64,000 nt of DNA from Montanilutibacter psychrotolerans (GCF_003719825.1 NZ_RIBS01000001.1:124001-188000), one strand, 5' to 3'. Positions 1 to 9,077 are shown, numbered from the stretch's first letter. Made by a program: numbers and translations. Notes: a model not told the origin generated them from the letters alone.

Positions 1-414
1 CCTGGCCTGGGAATCGGCGCAATCCGCGCCAAGATCGACTCCGGTGCGCGCAGTTCCGCCCTGCACGTCGACACGCAATGGCGCTTCACCGAGGGAGGCG
101 CGCCCTGGGTCGGCTTCCGACTGACGCCCGGGCACGCCGGTGCGGTGGCGATCGAGGCGATGGCGCCGGTGTTCGACGAGCGCGAGGTCACCGATTCAGG
201 CGGCCATCGCAGCCGGCGGCTGTTCCTGCGCACGCCGTTGCGCCTTGCCGGAATCGAACGCGAAATTGAAATGAACCTGTCCGACCGTCGCGGCATGCTG
301 TTCCCGATGCTGCTCGGACGCACCGCCATGGCGCGTGCGTTCACCATCGATCCCGCACGCTCCTTCCTCCACGGCCGGCATGCCGGCGAATTCCCCCGGA
401 CACCCGTGCCATGA
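1..414 (+). CDS. rimB: RimB-like retropepsin-fold protease (5' end missing)
   Basis: The reading frame is open from the first base of the window, so the N-terminus lies outside it and 137 residues remain. The visible part begins with a KIDSGA motif at residues 11-16, which matches the D-[ST]-G-A active site of the retropepsin-like 'ATP-dependent zinc protease' family (PF05618). A later GRTAM segment is also typical of that family. The stop codon overlaps the ATG of the next gene (ATGA), so it is translationally coupled to rimK. In Pseudomonas, RimB acts with RimK in modifying ribosomal protein S6, and this adjacency supports the same role here. Whether it is truly proteolytic is not visible from sequence. 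Confidence 0.8.
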   Translation, partial: PGLGIGAIRAKIDSGARSSALHVDTQWRFTEGGAPWVGFRLTPGHAGAVAIEAMAPVFDEREVTDSGGHRSRRLFLRTPLRLAGIEREIEMNLSDRRGMLFPMLLGRTAMARAFTIDPARSFLHGRHAGEFPRTPVP

Positions 415-1322
415 AGCTCGCGATCCTTTCGCGCAACACCAAGCTGTACTCGACGCGGCGCCTGGTCGAGGCCGCACGCGAGCACGGCCACAGCGTGCGC
501 GTGCTCGACCCGCTGCGCTGCTACATGCGCATTGCCAGCGACAGCTTCGAGATGCACTACAAGGGGCGCGAGATCCACGGTTACGACGCGGTCATCCCGC
601 GCATCGGCGCTTCGGTGACGCGCTACGGCTCGGCCGTGCTACGCCAGTTCGAGCTGATGGGCAGCTTCACGCCCAATACCTCCGACGCGATCCTGCGCGC
701 GCGCGACAAGCTGCGCAGCCACCAGCTGCTGGCCGCCGAGAGCATCGGCATGCCGGCCACGGTGTTCGGCGACAACCCCGACGACACCAACGACCTGCTG
801 TCGATGCTCGGCCCGCCGCCGCATGTGATCAAGCTCAACGAGGGCACCCAGGGCGCGGGCGTGATGCTGACCGAGAAGCTGTCGGCCTCGCGCGGCGTGA
901 TCGAGGCGCTGCGCGGCCTGTACGCGCAGTTCCTGGTACAGGAATTCGTGGCCGAGGCCAAAGGCGCGGACCTGCGCTGTTTCGTGGTGGGCAACAAGGT
1001 GGTGGCAGCCATGAAGCGGCAGGCCCCGGACGGCGACTTCCGCTCGAACCTGCACCGTGGCGGCACGGCCAAGGGCATCAAGGCCAGCGCGGCCGAGCAG
1101 GACGTGGCGGTACGCGCCGCCCAGGTGCTGGGGCTGGGCATCGCCGGCGTCGACCTGATCCGTTCCGATCGTGGCCCGCTGGTGCTGGAGGTCAACGCGT
1201 CCCCGGGGCTCGAAGGGATCGAGCAGGCGAGCGGGGTGGACATCGCCGGCGCGATCATCCAGCACGTGGCCGGTCGCCGGAAGCGCGGCCGCAACGCCCG
1301 GCGCGTCGTCGCCCGAGCCTGA
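411..1322 (+). CDS. rimK: Ribosomal protein S6--L-glutamate ligase RimK
   Basis: ATP-grasp ligase of 303 aa, close to the usual length of about 300. RimK adds glutamate residues to the C-terminus of ribosomal protein S6 in the cytoplasm, using ATP. The nucleotide-binding stretch [12 protein letters not shown] lies near residues 140-151, and the metal-binding signature [13 protein letters not shown] is near residues 260-272, as in RimK. The start ATG overlaps the stop of the preceding rimB-like gene by four bases, so the two form one operon. The C-terminus is short and very basic ([10 protein letters not shown]), a minor extension. Confidence 0.93.
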   Translation: MKLAILSRNTKLYSTRRLVEAAREHGHSVRVLDPLRCYMRIASDSFEMHYKGREIHGYDAVIPRIGASVTRYGSAVLRQFELMGSFTPNTSDAILRARDKLRSHQLLAAESIGMPATVFGDNPDDTNDLLSMLGPPPHVIKLNEGTQGAGVMLTEKLSASRGVIEALRGLYAQFLVQEFVAEAKGADLRCFVVGNKVVAAMKRQAPDGDFRSNLHRGGTAKGIKASAAEQDVAVRAAQVLGLGIAGVDLIRSDRGPLVLEVNASPGLEGIEQASGVDIAGAIIQHVAGRRKRGRNARRVVARA

Positions 1323-1522
1323 GTCGCAGGTGTCCGGCGCAGGCCGGCGCCGACCGATGCTGAACGGACCTCACCTGGAAACGGGTGGGTGATACATGCC
1401 GCGCTCCGGCCGGGTGTTGGCAGGAATTTCCTTTGGTTTCATTGGGTTGCCGGATTCATGGCGCCCGGGGCCGCGTGGACCTGGGTGAACGCCCGGCAGT
1501 GCGCCCGACCGCCCAATGGGAA

Positions 1523-1551
1523 TTTAACCTTCGTTTTAACGGGTGTTTAAT
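1523..1551 (+). promoter_or_regulatory. Three TTTAA(C/T) direct repeats upstream of colR
   Basis: TTTAAC at 1523, TTTAAC at 1535 and TTTAAT at 1546 lie on the same strand at 12 and 11 bp spacing, about one helical turn. Tandem hexamers on one face of the helix are the usual binding pattern of OmpR/PhoP-family response regulators, and the next gene downstream encodes one. Binding by that regulator is inference. The published Pseudomonas ColR motif is different, so another regulator is equally possible. Confidence 0.4.
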
Positions 1552-1554
1552 CGC

Positions 1555-1743
1555 CGTCCGCGTAGTGTCTGCCGTACCGAAGCTTGCAGGCTCCTCGTCA
1601 GTCCGGTCCGCTTGCTTGTTCCGCGCCAGCTCCTTCAGGCTGGCCAGGGGCAAGGCGGTTCCGTCGGGTCGGCAGGCCACGGTATCGGGGCAATACCCTT
1701 TTGGCCCAGGCGCGGCGATCCCGCGTCTGGGTCTTTGTTTTTG
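1555..1743 (+). ncRNA. Candidate small RNA between rimK and colR
   Basis: The 589-base gap between rimK and colR holds no convincing reading frame. It does hold a putative regulatory site (1523-1551), followed about 190 bases later by a strong intrinsic terminator (1705-1743). A free-standing transcript of about 170-190 nt would fit. The 5' end is a guess because no good -10/-35 pair is evident. The alternative is that the terminator simply ends a long rimK 3' untranslated region. Confidence 0.3.
1705..1743 (+). terminator. Intrinsic terminator
   Basis: An 11-bp stem is formed by CCCAGGCGCGG (1705-1715) and CCGCGTCTGGG (1721-1731), with one G-U pair and a five-base loop. It is followed on the plus strand by TCTTTGTTTTTG, a clear U-rich tail. 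It lies about 170 bases before colR. Confidence 0.8.
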
Positions 1744-1911
1744 GGCGTTGTCCGTTGCGGCGCGGGGATCTTTTCGCCCGCGATGCAGTCCGATCCCCAC
1801 CATTGCCGTGCCAATGGCCCGCCACGACACGGCGGGGCCACCGGCTCTGGCAGAATCCCCCCATCCCGCCCGCGGCCCCTTCGGCTGCCGGCAAAACCAC
1901 AGGAAGGCCCG

Positions 1912-2595
1912 ATGCGCATCCTCGTCATTGAAGACAATCAGGACATTGCCGCGAACCTGGGAGACTTCCTCGAAGACCGCGGCCATACCGTCGATTTTGC
2001 TGCCGACGGCATCACCGGCCTGCATCTGGCGGTTGTCCACGACTTCGATGCGATCGTGCTCGATCTCAACCTGCCGGGCCTCGACGGCCTGGAGGTCTGC
2101 CGCAAGCTGCGCAACGAAGCGCGCAAGCAGACGCCGGTGCTCATGCTCACCGCGCGCGACTCCCTCGACAACAAGCTGGCCGGGTTCGATTCCGGCGCCG
2201 ACGACTACCTCATCAAGCCGTTCGCGCTGCAGGAAGTCGAAGTCCGCCTCAACGCTCTGTCGCGCCGCGGCCGCGGCGTGCAGACGCGGGTACTCAATGC
2301 CGCCGACCTGGAATACAACCTCGACACGCTGGAAGTGCGTCGCCAGGGCAAGCTGCTGCAGCTCAACCCGACCGCGCTGAAGATCCTGCAGGCGCTGATG
2401 GAAGCGTCGCCGGCGGTGGTCACCCGCCAGGAGCTGGAAACCCGCGTGTGGGGCGAGGAGCTGCCGGATTCGGATTCGCTGCGCGTGCATATCCATGGCC
2501 TGCGAGCCGTGGTCGACAAGCCGTTCGAGTCGCCGCTGATCCAGACCCGCCATGGCATCGGTTACCGGATCGCCGAACTCGATGCCAGCACCTGA
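1912..2595 (+). CDS. colR: ColR-type response regulator (OmpR family)
   Basis: Response regulator of 227 aa. The receiver domain at about residues 1-115 has phospho-acceptor Asp in VLDLNLPG and the conserved KPF switch lysine. A winged-helix DNA-binding domain ending in HGIGYRI follows. ATG 1912 is preceded by AGGAAGG at 1901-1907. The sequence pattern agrees with ColR of Pseudomonas and Xanthomonas, which with ColS controls envelope and metal-stress genes and, in Xanthomonas, virulence. colS overlaps its 3' end by 14 bases. The TTTAA repeats at 1523-1551 may be an autoregulatory site (inference). A generic OmpR-family assignment is certain; the ColR name is probable. Confidence 0.85.
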   Translation: MRILVIEDNQDIAANLGDFLEDRGHTVDFAADGITGLHLAVVHDFDAIVLDLNLPGLDGLEVCRKLRNEARKQTPVLMLTARDSLDNKLAGFDSGADDYLIKPFALQEVEVRLNALSRRGRGVQTRVLNAADLEYNLDTLEVRRQGKLLQLNPTALKILQALMEASPAVVTRQELETRVWGEELPDSDSLRVHIHGLRAVVDKPFESPLIQTRHGIGYRIAELDAST

Positions 2596-3937
2596 AGAAA
2601 CCCCGCGACCCCGGTCGCGTCGTCGCACCCGCTTCCGGCGGCGCCTGCGCAGCCGCATCGTGCTGGCGTTCGCCCTGCTCGGGCTGGGCTTGACCCTGCT
2701 GCTCGCGTTTTCGGCCAACTGGGTGCGCAACCGGGTCGAGGAAGACCTGGTCGTCGATGTGATGAACCGCAACATCGACGCGTCGTGGCAGCAGTACCTC
2801 CTCAATCCCGACGACGTGGTGCTGCCGGTGCAGCAGATGCATGCGCGGCTGGTCAAACCCGAGGGGTTCGAGAAACTGCGCGTCGAGCAGCCGGACTGGT
2901 ACGTCCTTCCAGACGGCATCCACAACATCAGCGGTGAAGAGAACGGGCAGCCGTTCTCCTACAAGCTGGCCGTACGCAAGACGCCGGAGGCCTGGTTCTT
3001 CCTCGCCTACGACATGACCCAGGTCACCCGCGGCCAGGAGCAGTTCAACCGCGCGCTGGTCGGCGTGGTGCTGTTTTTTACCGTGCTCTCGGCGCTGATC
3101 GGCCTGTGGTCGGCCTCGCGCGTGATGAGTCCGGTGTCGGAGCTGGCGCGCCTGCTCAAGCTGTCCGGGCTCAACGCGCAGCCTGAGCAGTTGGCGTCGC
3201 ATTTTCCCGACGACGAAGTCGGCCAGCTCGCCGAGGCACTCGACGACTACGCCACCCGCCTCACTGAGGTGGTTCAGCGCGACCGCGAGTTCAACGCCGA
3301 CGTCAGCCACGAGCTGCGCACGCCGCTGGCGGTGATTCGCGGCGCGGCCGAGCTGCTGCTGTCGCGCCCCGAACTCGACGACAAGACGCGCGCGCGCCTG
3401 CAGCGCATCCAGCGTGCCGAGCAGCAATGCACCGACCTGATCAGCGCCCTGCTGCTGCTGTCGCGCAACGAGCGCGGCCACGGCAACACCGATGTGGCCA
3501 GGCTGGCCGAACAACTGCTGGACGCCCACCGTGCCCAGCTTGCCGGCAAGCCGCTTCAGCTGCGCATCGAGGGCGAGCGCGGGTTGCTGGTGGATGCGCC
3601 CGAGGCGGCCGTGGCCGTCGCGCTGGGCAACCTGATCGGCAACGCCGTCAAGTACACGACCAGCGGCGAGGTGATCGTGCGCATGCATCCCAAGTCGGTC
3701 GAGGTCATCGACTCCGGCCCCGGGCTCAGCGCCGAGGACGCGGCCAAGCTGTTCGAACGTGGATACCGCGGCACCCACGCCGGCCACTCGCAAGGCGGCG
3801 GCATCGGCCTGTCGATCGTGCGCCGGCTGTGCGCGCTGTATGGCTGGGACGTGCGGGTGAAGCCGGGCGAGGAAAAGGGCGTCGTGGCGACGCTGACGTT
3901 CGCCCCGCTTCAGTCGTTGCTGGCCCGGGACGCCTGA
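2582..3937 (+). CDS. colS: ColS-type sensor histidine kinase
   Basis: Inner-membrane sensor kinase, 451 aa from ATG 2582, chosen because it overlaps the colR stop by 14 bases as usual for such pairs. It has a basic N-terminus, TM1 at about 24-46, a periplasmic loop of about 110 residues, TM2 at about 158-178, a HAMP region, the H-box VSHELRTPL with phospho-accepting His243, and a C-terminal HATPase domain (N and G boxes NLIGNAVKYT and DSGPGLS). The periplasmic loop contains EGFE at residues 94-97, matching the ExxE metal-sensing motif reported for ColS. It is expected to phosphorylate the ColR partner just upstream. Confidence 0.85.
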   Translation: MPAPEETPRPRSRRRTRFRRRLRSRIVLAFALLGLGLTLLLAFSANWVRNRVEEDLVVDVMNRNIDASWQQYLLNPDDVVLPVQQMHARLVKPEGFEKLRVEQPDWYVLPDGIHNISGEENGQPFSYKLAVRKTPEAWFFLAYDMTQVTRGQEQFNRALVGVVLFFTVLSALIGLWSASRVMSPVSELARLLKLSGLNAQPEQLASHFPDDEVGQLAEALDDYATRLTEVVQRDREFNADVSHELRTPLAVIRGAAELLLSRPELDDKTRARLQRIQRAEQQCTDLISALLLLSRNERGHGNTDVARLAEQLLDAHRAQLAGKPLQLRIEGERGLLVDAPEAAVAVALGNLIGNAVKYTTSGEVIVRMHPKSVEVIDSGPGLSAEDAAKLFERGYRGTHAGHSQGGGIGLSIVRRLCALYGWDVRVKPGEEKGVVATLTFAPLQSLLARDA

Positions 3938-3990
3938 GGCCGGCAACCGTGGCGTTGTTTGCCGCGGAGCAGGCGGCGTGCTGCCAGCAA

Positions 3991-4015
3991 GCGGCCGCCC
4001 GTTGCAGGCGGCCGC
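3991..4015. terminator. Hairpin between convergent colS and ilvE
   Basis: A perfect 9-bp inverted repeat (GCGGCCGCC 3991-3999 and GGCGGCCGC 4007-4015) with a 7-base loop sits between the converging 3' ends of colS and ilvE. A smaller repeat, ATCGG/CCGAT, follows at 4016-4029. Neither has a strong T tract, so it may be a bidirectional but weak terminator. Confidence 0.5.
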
Positions 4016-4028
4016 ATCGGTTTGCCGA

Positions 4029-4952
4029 TCAGGCGTCCAGCATTTCCAGCCAGCCGTGGCGGTCGGGCGTGGTGCCGTCGAACAGGCCGAAGAACATTTC
4101 CTGGACGTGACGGGTCACCGGGCCGGGCTGGCCGGTGCCCACCTGGCGGCCGTCGACCGATCGGATGGGCGTGATCTCGGCGGCCGTGCCGCACATGAAC
4201 AGCTCGTCGCACAGGTACAGGTACTCGCGCGGCATGTCGCGCTCGACCACCTCGATACCGGCCTCGCGGGCCAGCGTGATGATGGTGTTACGGGTGATGC
4301 CGTTGAGCAGCGCGGCGCTGACTGGCGTCGTGTGCAACGCGCCATCGAACACGAGGAACAGGTTCTCGCCCGCGCCCTCGGACAGCAGGCCGGTCGAGGC
4401 CAGCGCGATGCCTTCGCCGAAGCCCAGGCGCCGCGCTTCACGCGCGATCAGCTGGCCCGACAGGTAGTTGCCGCCGGCCTTGGCGCCAGCGGGGATGGTG
4501 TTGGGGGCGAAGCGCTGCCAGCTCGACACGCAGGCGTCGATGCCGGCATCGAGCACGCCTTCGCCCAGGTACGGACCCATGAACCACGTCGCCACCGACA
4601 TCTCCACCGGCGTGTCGGCCGACAGACCGAAGCCGCCGAGGCCGCGATAGGCGAACGGGCGCAGGTAGGCGCGGGTCAGGTTGTTCTTCTTGATGACCTC
4701 GCGGCAGGCCGCGTTGATCACGTCCACGCCGTAGGGCATGGGCATGTCGTAGATCTTGGCCGAGGCGTACAGGCGCTTGTTGTGGTCGCTCAGGCGGAAG
4801 ATCGCCGGGCCGTTGGGGGTCTCGTAACAGCGGATGCCTTCGAACACCGATGAGCCGTAGTGCAGGGCATGCGACATCACGTGGGTGGTGGCGTCCTGCC
4901 AGCGCTTGATCTGTCCGTTGTGCCAGATCCATTCGGGATATTGCGTGCTCAT
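4029..4952 (-). CDS. ilvE: Branched-chain amino-acid aminotransferase
   Basis: PLP-dependent aminotransferase of fold type IV, 307 aa, about the length of E. coli IlvE. It transfers amino groups between glutamate and the 2-keto acids of Leu, Ile and Val, the last step of their synthesis. The PLP lysine is in AKAGGNYL (Lys158). The family signature SEGAGENLFLV, the GTAAEITP loop and the C-terminal FFGLF segment are all present. It stands alone on the minus strand, convergent with colS. Confidence 0.95.
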   Translation of the reverse strand: MSTQYPEWIWHNGQIKRWQDATTHVMSHALHYGSSVFEGIRCYETPNGPAIFRLSDHNKRLYASAKIYDMPMPYGVDVINAACREVIKKNNLTRAYLRPFAYRGLGGFGLSADTPVEMSVATWFMGPYLGEGVLDAGIDACVSSWQRFAPNTIPAGAKAGGNYLSGQLIAREARRLGFGEGIALASTGLLSEGAGENLFLVFDGALHTTPVSAALLNGITRNTIITLAREAGIEVVERDMPREYLYLCDELFMCGTAAEITPIRSVDGRQVGTGQPGPVTRHVQEMFFGLFDGTTPDRHGWLEMLDA

Positions 4953-5075
4953 ACGGGGCTCTTGTTGCCGAGGGTCGGGAGCCCGCTAGTTTAGCGGTTT
5001 GCGCGCGTGGGCCCGTCGGGTAGGCAGGGCGGTCGGACGGGCGGAACGCGGGCCCGGCAACGGGCCTGGCGACGA

Positions 5076-5654
5076 TCAACCGCCGCGGATCCACCAGCAG
5101 CCGAAATGGCGTTGCAGTCCGAACACCGTGCGCGATGGCGTGCCGGTGTTTCCAATGGTCTGCTCCAGGCGCAACGCCACCGGCGTGCGGCGCACCGTCG
5201 TGCTCGGATAGGGGTAGGGCGTGCCGTCCTCGTTGTATTCCATCGGCGGGCGCGGATACACCGGCGCGATGTCGACCAACGGACGGTTGGCGATCGTGTT
5301 GAGCCGCTCGAGGATGGTGTAGGCCGTCCTGCCCGACATCCCGGCCCAGTGATAGACACCGGCCAGCCGGGTGCCGTCGCGTGCGTCGATCGCGCTGGTG
5401 ACCTCGTGGACCAGGTCGTTCAGATTGCGGGCGCAGCCGCCCCGGTAGGCACGTTTGGCCGACAACGTGCTGCCGGTGTGCGGGCGGCGCTCCACGCCTC
5501 CGACGTCCGCGCAGCGACGGTCGGTGAAGACCACGCTGCCATCGGCGCCGACACAGCGGCGGACCTGGGCCGTCGCATCGCCCGGCGGCAGCCAACCAGC
5601 AGCAGCGAGCAGGCACGCCAGCGGGAGGAACAGGGTCGGGCGTTTGCGCGGCAT
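5076..5654 (-). CDS. Small secreted protein, paralogue of its upstream neighbour
   Basis: 192 aa with a signal peptide (basic start, hydrophobic core to about residue 29, AQ at the cut). A DUF4124-like opening follows, RCVGADGSVVFTDRRC, whose two cysteines could pair. The central part holds GCARNLNDL and YHWAGMS. The same order, Cys-x(4)-DG(S/T)-FTD/YTD-Cys, then SGCAR, then YHWAGLS, appears in the next gene (5747-6394), so the two are diverged tandem duplicates. No enzymatic motif is seen. Function unknown; a periplasmic or cell-surface role is inferred only from the signal peptide. Confidence 0.75.
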   Translation of the reverse strand: MPRKRPTLFLPLACLLAAAGWLPPGDATAQVRRCVGADGSVVFTDRRCADVGGVERRPHTGSTLSAKRAYRGGCARNLNDLVHEVTSAIDARDGTRLAGVYHWAGMSGRTAYTILERLNTIANRPLVDIAPVYPRPPMEYNEDGTPYPYPSTTVRRTPVALRLEQTIGNTGTPSRTVFGLQRHFGCWWIRGG

Positions 5655-5746
5655 CAGGTCAGACTAGCGCCGCGTGGGAGACGCGAACAGTGCGTGGTTG
5701 GCGACTCCGCGAATCCGTTCGCCAGCGCGCGCCCGCCGGGCTGCCT

Positions 5747-6394
5747 TCAGTAGCGGATGAAGTAGCAATCGCGGTAGCGCTCGACCCGGAAGTCGGTGAC
5801 GGTGGCGTGCGTGCCACGGCCAAACATCAGCTGCATGGTGCCGGCATCGCCATCGCCATCGCCACCGGCACGACCCGCCATCGCGAGCAGTCCCTGCGCA
5901 TCGCCGATGTACGCATTGAAGAAGTGGCTGTGCGTGAGCGGCTCATCGAACATGCCGTCGAGACGGTCCATGATCCGGCGGCCATCGCGGTGCGACAGGC
6001 CGGCCCAGTGGTAGCTCTCGGCCAGGCGGTTGATGTCGCCCAGCGCCAGGGAGCCATGCAGGTCCATCTCCAACTGGGTGGTCGAGCGCGCGCAACCGCT
6101 GGTCAGTGAGCGTCGTCCCGGCGCGGAGATTGCCGACGTGCGCAACACGGTATCGGCGGTTGCATTGCCGGTGGTGCTGGTCGCGCGCGCCTCGTCGCTG
6201 ACGATGCGGCTCAGCAACTCGCCCTCGATCGGTGTGTGGGTGGCGTCGAGCGTGCTGCACGCCAGGTCGGTGTAGGCGATCGTTCCATCGGACGCCTCAC
6301 AGCGCGCGATGCCGGTAGTGGCGTCGGCAGGGCGCGGAGCGGGGATCGCCGCGAGCACGACGATCACCGCAGCGAGGGGGAGGAACCTGTTCAT
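5747..6394 (-). CDS. Small secreted protein, paralogue of its downstream neighbour
   Basis: 215 aa with an N-terminal signal peptide ending near PADA. A DUF4124-like RCEASDGTIAYTDLAC motif follows, then a Ser/Thr/Ala-rich stretch, SGCARSTTQLEMDL, and YHWAGLSHRDG. It shares this architecture with the 192-aa protein encoded just downstream. It differs by a Gly-Asp-rich run (RAGGDGDGDAG), possibly a flexible or metal-binding loop. The two genes are 92 bases apart on the same strand, probably co-transcribed. No function can be assigned. Confidence 0.75.
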   Translation of the reverse strand: MNRFLPLAAVIVVLAAIPAPRPADATTGIARCEASDGTIAYTDLACSTLDATHTPIEGELLSRIVSDEARATSTTGNATADTVLRTSAISAPGRRSLTSGCARSTTQLEMDLHGSLALGDINRLAESYHWAGLSHRDGRRIMDRLDGMFDEPLTHSHFFNAYIGDAQGLLAMAGRAGGDGDGDAGTMQLMFGRGTHATVTDFRVERYRDCYFIRY

Positions 6395-6488
6395 GAGTAG
6401 CGGCGCCTGTGGGGGTAAGCACAGGTTCCGCGTGTTGCCGTCAACGCACCGTTGCTGAATTGGCCGTGGCGCTGAACCCCCGTGGAAT

Positions 6489-7313
6489 TCAGCGCAGGTT
6501 GTCGATCACGCTCAGCGTGGGTTTGGCCAGGTTGAGCGTGTAGAAGTGCAGGCCGGGCGCGCCGCCGGCAACCAGTCGCTCGCACAGCTGGGTAACCACT
6601 TCGGTACCGAAGGCGCGGATGCTCTCGGCGTCGTCGGCGTAGGCGACCATGCGTTGCGACACCCAGCGCGGGATTTCCGCGCCGCACATCTCCGAGAAGC
6701 GCCGGATCTGGCTGAAGTTGGAGATCGGCATGATGCCCGGCACCACCGGGATGTCGATGCCCTTGGCGCGCACGTCGTCGACGAAACGGAAATAGGCGTC
6801 GGCGTTGTAGAAGTACTGGGTGATCGCGCCGTTCGCGCCGGCGCGCACCTTGCGCACGAAGTTGTCCAGGTCGACATGCGCGTCGCGCGCCTGCGGGTGC
6901 ATCTCCGGGTAGGCGGCGACCTCGATGTGGAAGTGGTCGCCGGTTTCGGCGCGGATGAACTCCACCAGTTCGCTGGCGTAGCGCAGGTCGCCCGGGCTGA
7001 CCATGCCCGACGGCAGGTCGCCGCGCAGGGTGACCAGGCGCTTGGCGCCGAGCGCGCGGTACAGCTTGAGCAGACCGCGGATTTCCTCGCGCGATCCACC
7101 CATGCAGGTGATGTGCGGTGCGGCGTTGAGCCCGTGGTTGCCGCGCAGGTGCTGGATCGCCTCGGGTGTGTGGCTCAGGGTCGAGCCGCCGGCGCCGAAG
7201 GTGACGCTGACGTAGTCGGGCGAGCGCCCCTTGAGCTTGGCCGCGGTCTTGTCGAGCTGGCTGCGCTGCTCGTCGGTCTTGGGCGGATAGAACTCGAAAC
7301 TGATGGGGATCAT
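6489..7313 (-). CDS. metF: 5,10-methylenetetrahydrofolate reductase
   Basis: FAD-dependent reductase of 274 aa that makes 5-methyl-tetrahydrofolate for methionine synthesis. The N-terminal SFEFYPPKT motif, VSVTFGAGGST and the folate/FAD-binding segment LVTLRGDLP are hallmarks of the family. The start at 7313 (MIPISFEF) places the catalytic Glu of the FEF motif at the normal distance from the N-terminus. An upstream extension to 7373 exists but is not conserved in character. It lies 160 bases downstream of ahcY, after a terminator-like hairpin, within a run of methyl-cycle genes on the minus strand. Confidence 0.95.
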   Translation of the reverse strand: MIPISFEFYPPKTDEQRSQLDKTAAKLKGRSPDYVSVTFGAGGSTLSHTPEAIQHLRGNHGLNAAPHITCMGGSREEIRGLLKLYRALGAKRLVTLRGDLPSGMVSPGDLRYASELVEFIRAETGDHFHIEVAAYPEMHPQARDAHVDLDNFVRKVRAGANGAITQYFYNADAYFRFVDDVRAKGIDIPVVPGIMPISNFSQIRRFSEMCGAEIPRWVSQRMVAYADDAESIRAFGTEVVTQLCERLVAGGAPGLHFYTLNLAKPTLSVIDNLR

Positions 7314-7425
7314 GCAGACCGCCGGCCGTTGGAATGGCGTCAGTTTATCTCTCCATCGCGATGAATGGAACAAGGTTACCGATCGTCGCCGCCGGGCGGC
7401 AGCAGGCCGGGCGTTCCGGAAACGA

Positions 7426-7449
7426 CAACGGGCGCCGAAGCGCCCGTTG
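7426..7449 (-). terminator. Terminator hairpin after ahcY
   Basis: A perfect 10-bp inverted repeat (CAACGGGCGC 7426-7435, GCGCCCGTTG 7440-7449) with loop CGAA lies 25 bases past the ahcY stop. Read on the minus strand it is followed by TCGTTTCC, a modest T-rich tail. It probably ends or attenuates ahcY transcription before metF. Confidence 0.65.
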
Positions 7450-7473
7450 GGTGGTGCAATGCTGCAGGTGGGA

Positions 7474-8919
7474 TCAGTAGCGGTAGTGGTCCGGCTTGTA
7501 CGGGCCTTCCACGGACACGCCCAGGTAAGCGGCCTGTTCGGCGGTCAGCGTGGTCAGCTTCACGCCGATCTTCTCCAGGTGCAGGCGCGCGACTTCTTCA
7601 TCCAGCTTCTTGGGCAGGATGTAGACCTTCGCCTCGTAGGTGTCCTTGTTGGCCCACAGGTCGATCTGCGCCAGCGTCTGGTTCGAGAACGAATTGGACA
7701 TCACGAAGCTCGGGTGGCCGGTGGCGCAGCCCAGGTTCACCAGGCGGCCTTCGGCCAGCAGGAAGATCGAGTTGCCACCGGCGAAGGTGTACTTGTCGAC
7801 CTGCGGCTTGATGTTGGTGTGCACCGCGCCCGACGCGTACAGCTTTTCGACCTGGATCTCGTTGTCGAAGTGGCCGATGTTGCAGACGATCGCCTGGTCC
7901 TTCATCGCCTTCATGTGCTCGAGCGTCAGCACGTCCTTGTTGCCGGTGGTGGTGACATAGATGTCGCCACGGCCCAGCGTGCTTTCGACGGTGTTGACCT
8001 CGAAGCCTTCCATCGCCGCCTGCAGGGCGTTGATCGGGTCGATCTCGGTGACCACAACGCGGCAACCGTACGCGCGCAGCGAGTGGGCCGAACCCTTGCC
8101 GACGTCACCGTAGCCGCAGACCACGGCCACCTTGCCGGCCAGCATCACGTCCATCGCGCGCTTGAGGCCGTCGGCCAGCGACTCGCGGCAGCCGTACAGG
8201 TTGTCGAACTTGGACTTGGTGACCGAGTCGTTGACGTTGATCGCCGGGACCAGCAGCGAGCCGGCTTCGAGCATCTGGTACAGGCGGTGCACGCCGGTGG
8301 TGGTCTCCTCGGAGACGCCCTTCCAGTCGCGCACGACGGTGTGCCAGAAGCCCGGACGCTGCGCATGCACGCGCTTGAGCAGGTTCTTGATGACCTGCTC
8401 TTCGTGGTTGGCCGATGCGGTGTTGACCCAGTCGCTGCCGTTCTCGAGCTCGTAACCCTTGTGGATCAGCAGGGTGACGTCGCCGCCGTCGTCAACGACC
8501 AGCTGCGGGCCGAGGTGCTTGTCGGTGCCGTTGCCGGGGAAGGTCAGCGCGTCGAGCGTGCAGTCCCAGTATTCCTCCAGCGACTCGCCCTTCCAGGCGA
8601 ACACCGGGGTGCCGGTCTTGGCGATCGCAGCGGCGGCGTGGTCCTGGGTGGAGAAGATGTTGCACGAGGCCCAGCGGACGTCGGCACCGATGTCCTTCAG
8701 CGTCTCGATCAGCACGGCCGTCTGGATGGTCATGTGCAGCGAGCCGGTCACGCGCACGCCCTTGAGCGGGGTGGTGGCGGCGTACTTCTTGCGGATGGAC
8801 ATCAGGCCCGGCATCTCGTGCTCGGCGATGTCGAGTTCCTTGCGGCCCCAGTCGGCCAGCGTGATGTCGGCGACCTTGTAATCGCCTTCGGTCGAGAAGG
8901 TTTTTGCGACAGCGTTCAT
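7474..8919 (-). CDS. ahcY: S-adenosylhomocysteine hydrolase
   Basis: 481-aa cytoplasmic NAD-dependent enzyme that splits S-adenosylhomocysteine into adenosine and homocysteine. The NAD-binding GYGDVGKGS motif and the C-terminal PDHYRY are present. The length corresponds to the proteobacterial form with the internal insert of about 40 residues. ATG 8919 is preceded by GGAGC with normal spacing. The leader carries an SAH riboswitch (8966-9050), so expression should rise when the enzyme's substrate accumulates. Neighbours metF and metK belong to the same cycle. Confidence 0.96.
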   Translation of the reverse strand: MNAVAKTFSTEGDYKVADITLADWGRKELDIAEHEMPGLMSIRKKYAATTPLKGVRVTGSLHMTIQTAVLIETLKDIGADVRWASCNIFSTQDHAAAAIAKTGTPVFAWKGESLEEYWDCTLDALTFPGNGTDKHLGPQLVVDDGGDVTLLIHKGYELENGSDWVNTASANHEEQVIKNLLKRVHAQRPGFWHTVVRDWKGVSEETTTGVHRLYQMLEAGSLLVPAINVNDSVTKSKFDNLYGCRESLADGLKRAMDVMLAGKVAVVCGYGDVGKGSAHSLRAYGCRVVVTEIDPINALQAAMEGFEVNTVESTLGRGDIYVTTTGNKDVLTLEHMKAMKDQAIVCNIGHFDNEIQVEKLYASGAVHTNIKPQVDKYTFAGGNSIFLLAEGRLVNLGCATGHPSFVMSNSFSNQTLAQIDLWANKDTYEAKVYILPKKLDEEVARLHLEKIGVKLTTLTAEQAAYLGVSVEGPYKPDHYRY

Positions 8920-8965
8920 GTGTTGCTCCGTTGTTGGGAGTCTGGCCGCGCGTGCGGTGACTCGC

Positions 8966-9050
8966 ATTAACGGGCGCCGTTACGAAGAAGAACCCCCCGA
9001 GCCTGAGCCGGACGTCCTGTGCGGACCGGCATGCAGCGCCCCTCGGTGGG
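8966..9050 (-). promoter_or_regulatory. SAH riboswitch in the ahcY leader
   Basis: On the minus strand the leader reads CCGAGGGGCGCTGCAT (from about 9046), later CAGGCTCGG (9005-8997), and finally AACGGCGCCCG (8981-8971). These are the three conserved blocks of the SAH riboswitch (GAGGRGCGYUGC, CAGGCUCGG, and the pseudoknot-forming ACGGCGC segment) in the right order and spacing. This class normally turns on ahcY when S-adenosylhomocysteine binds. The element ends about 50 bases before the ahcY start codon. Confidence 0.92.
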
Positions 9051-9077
9051 ACCGCCATTGTAGCCGTCCGCGCCGGT

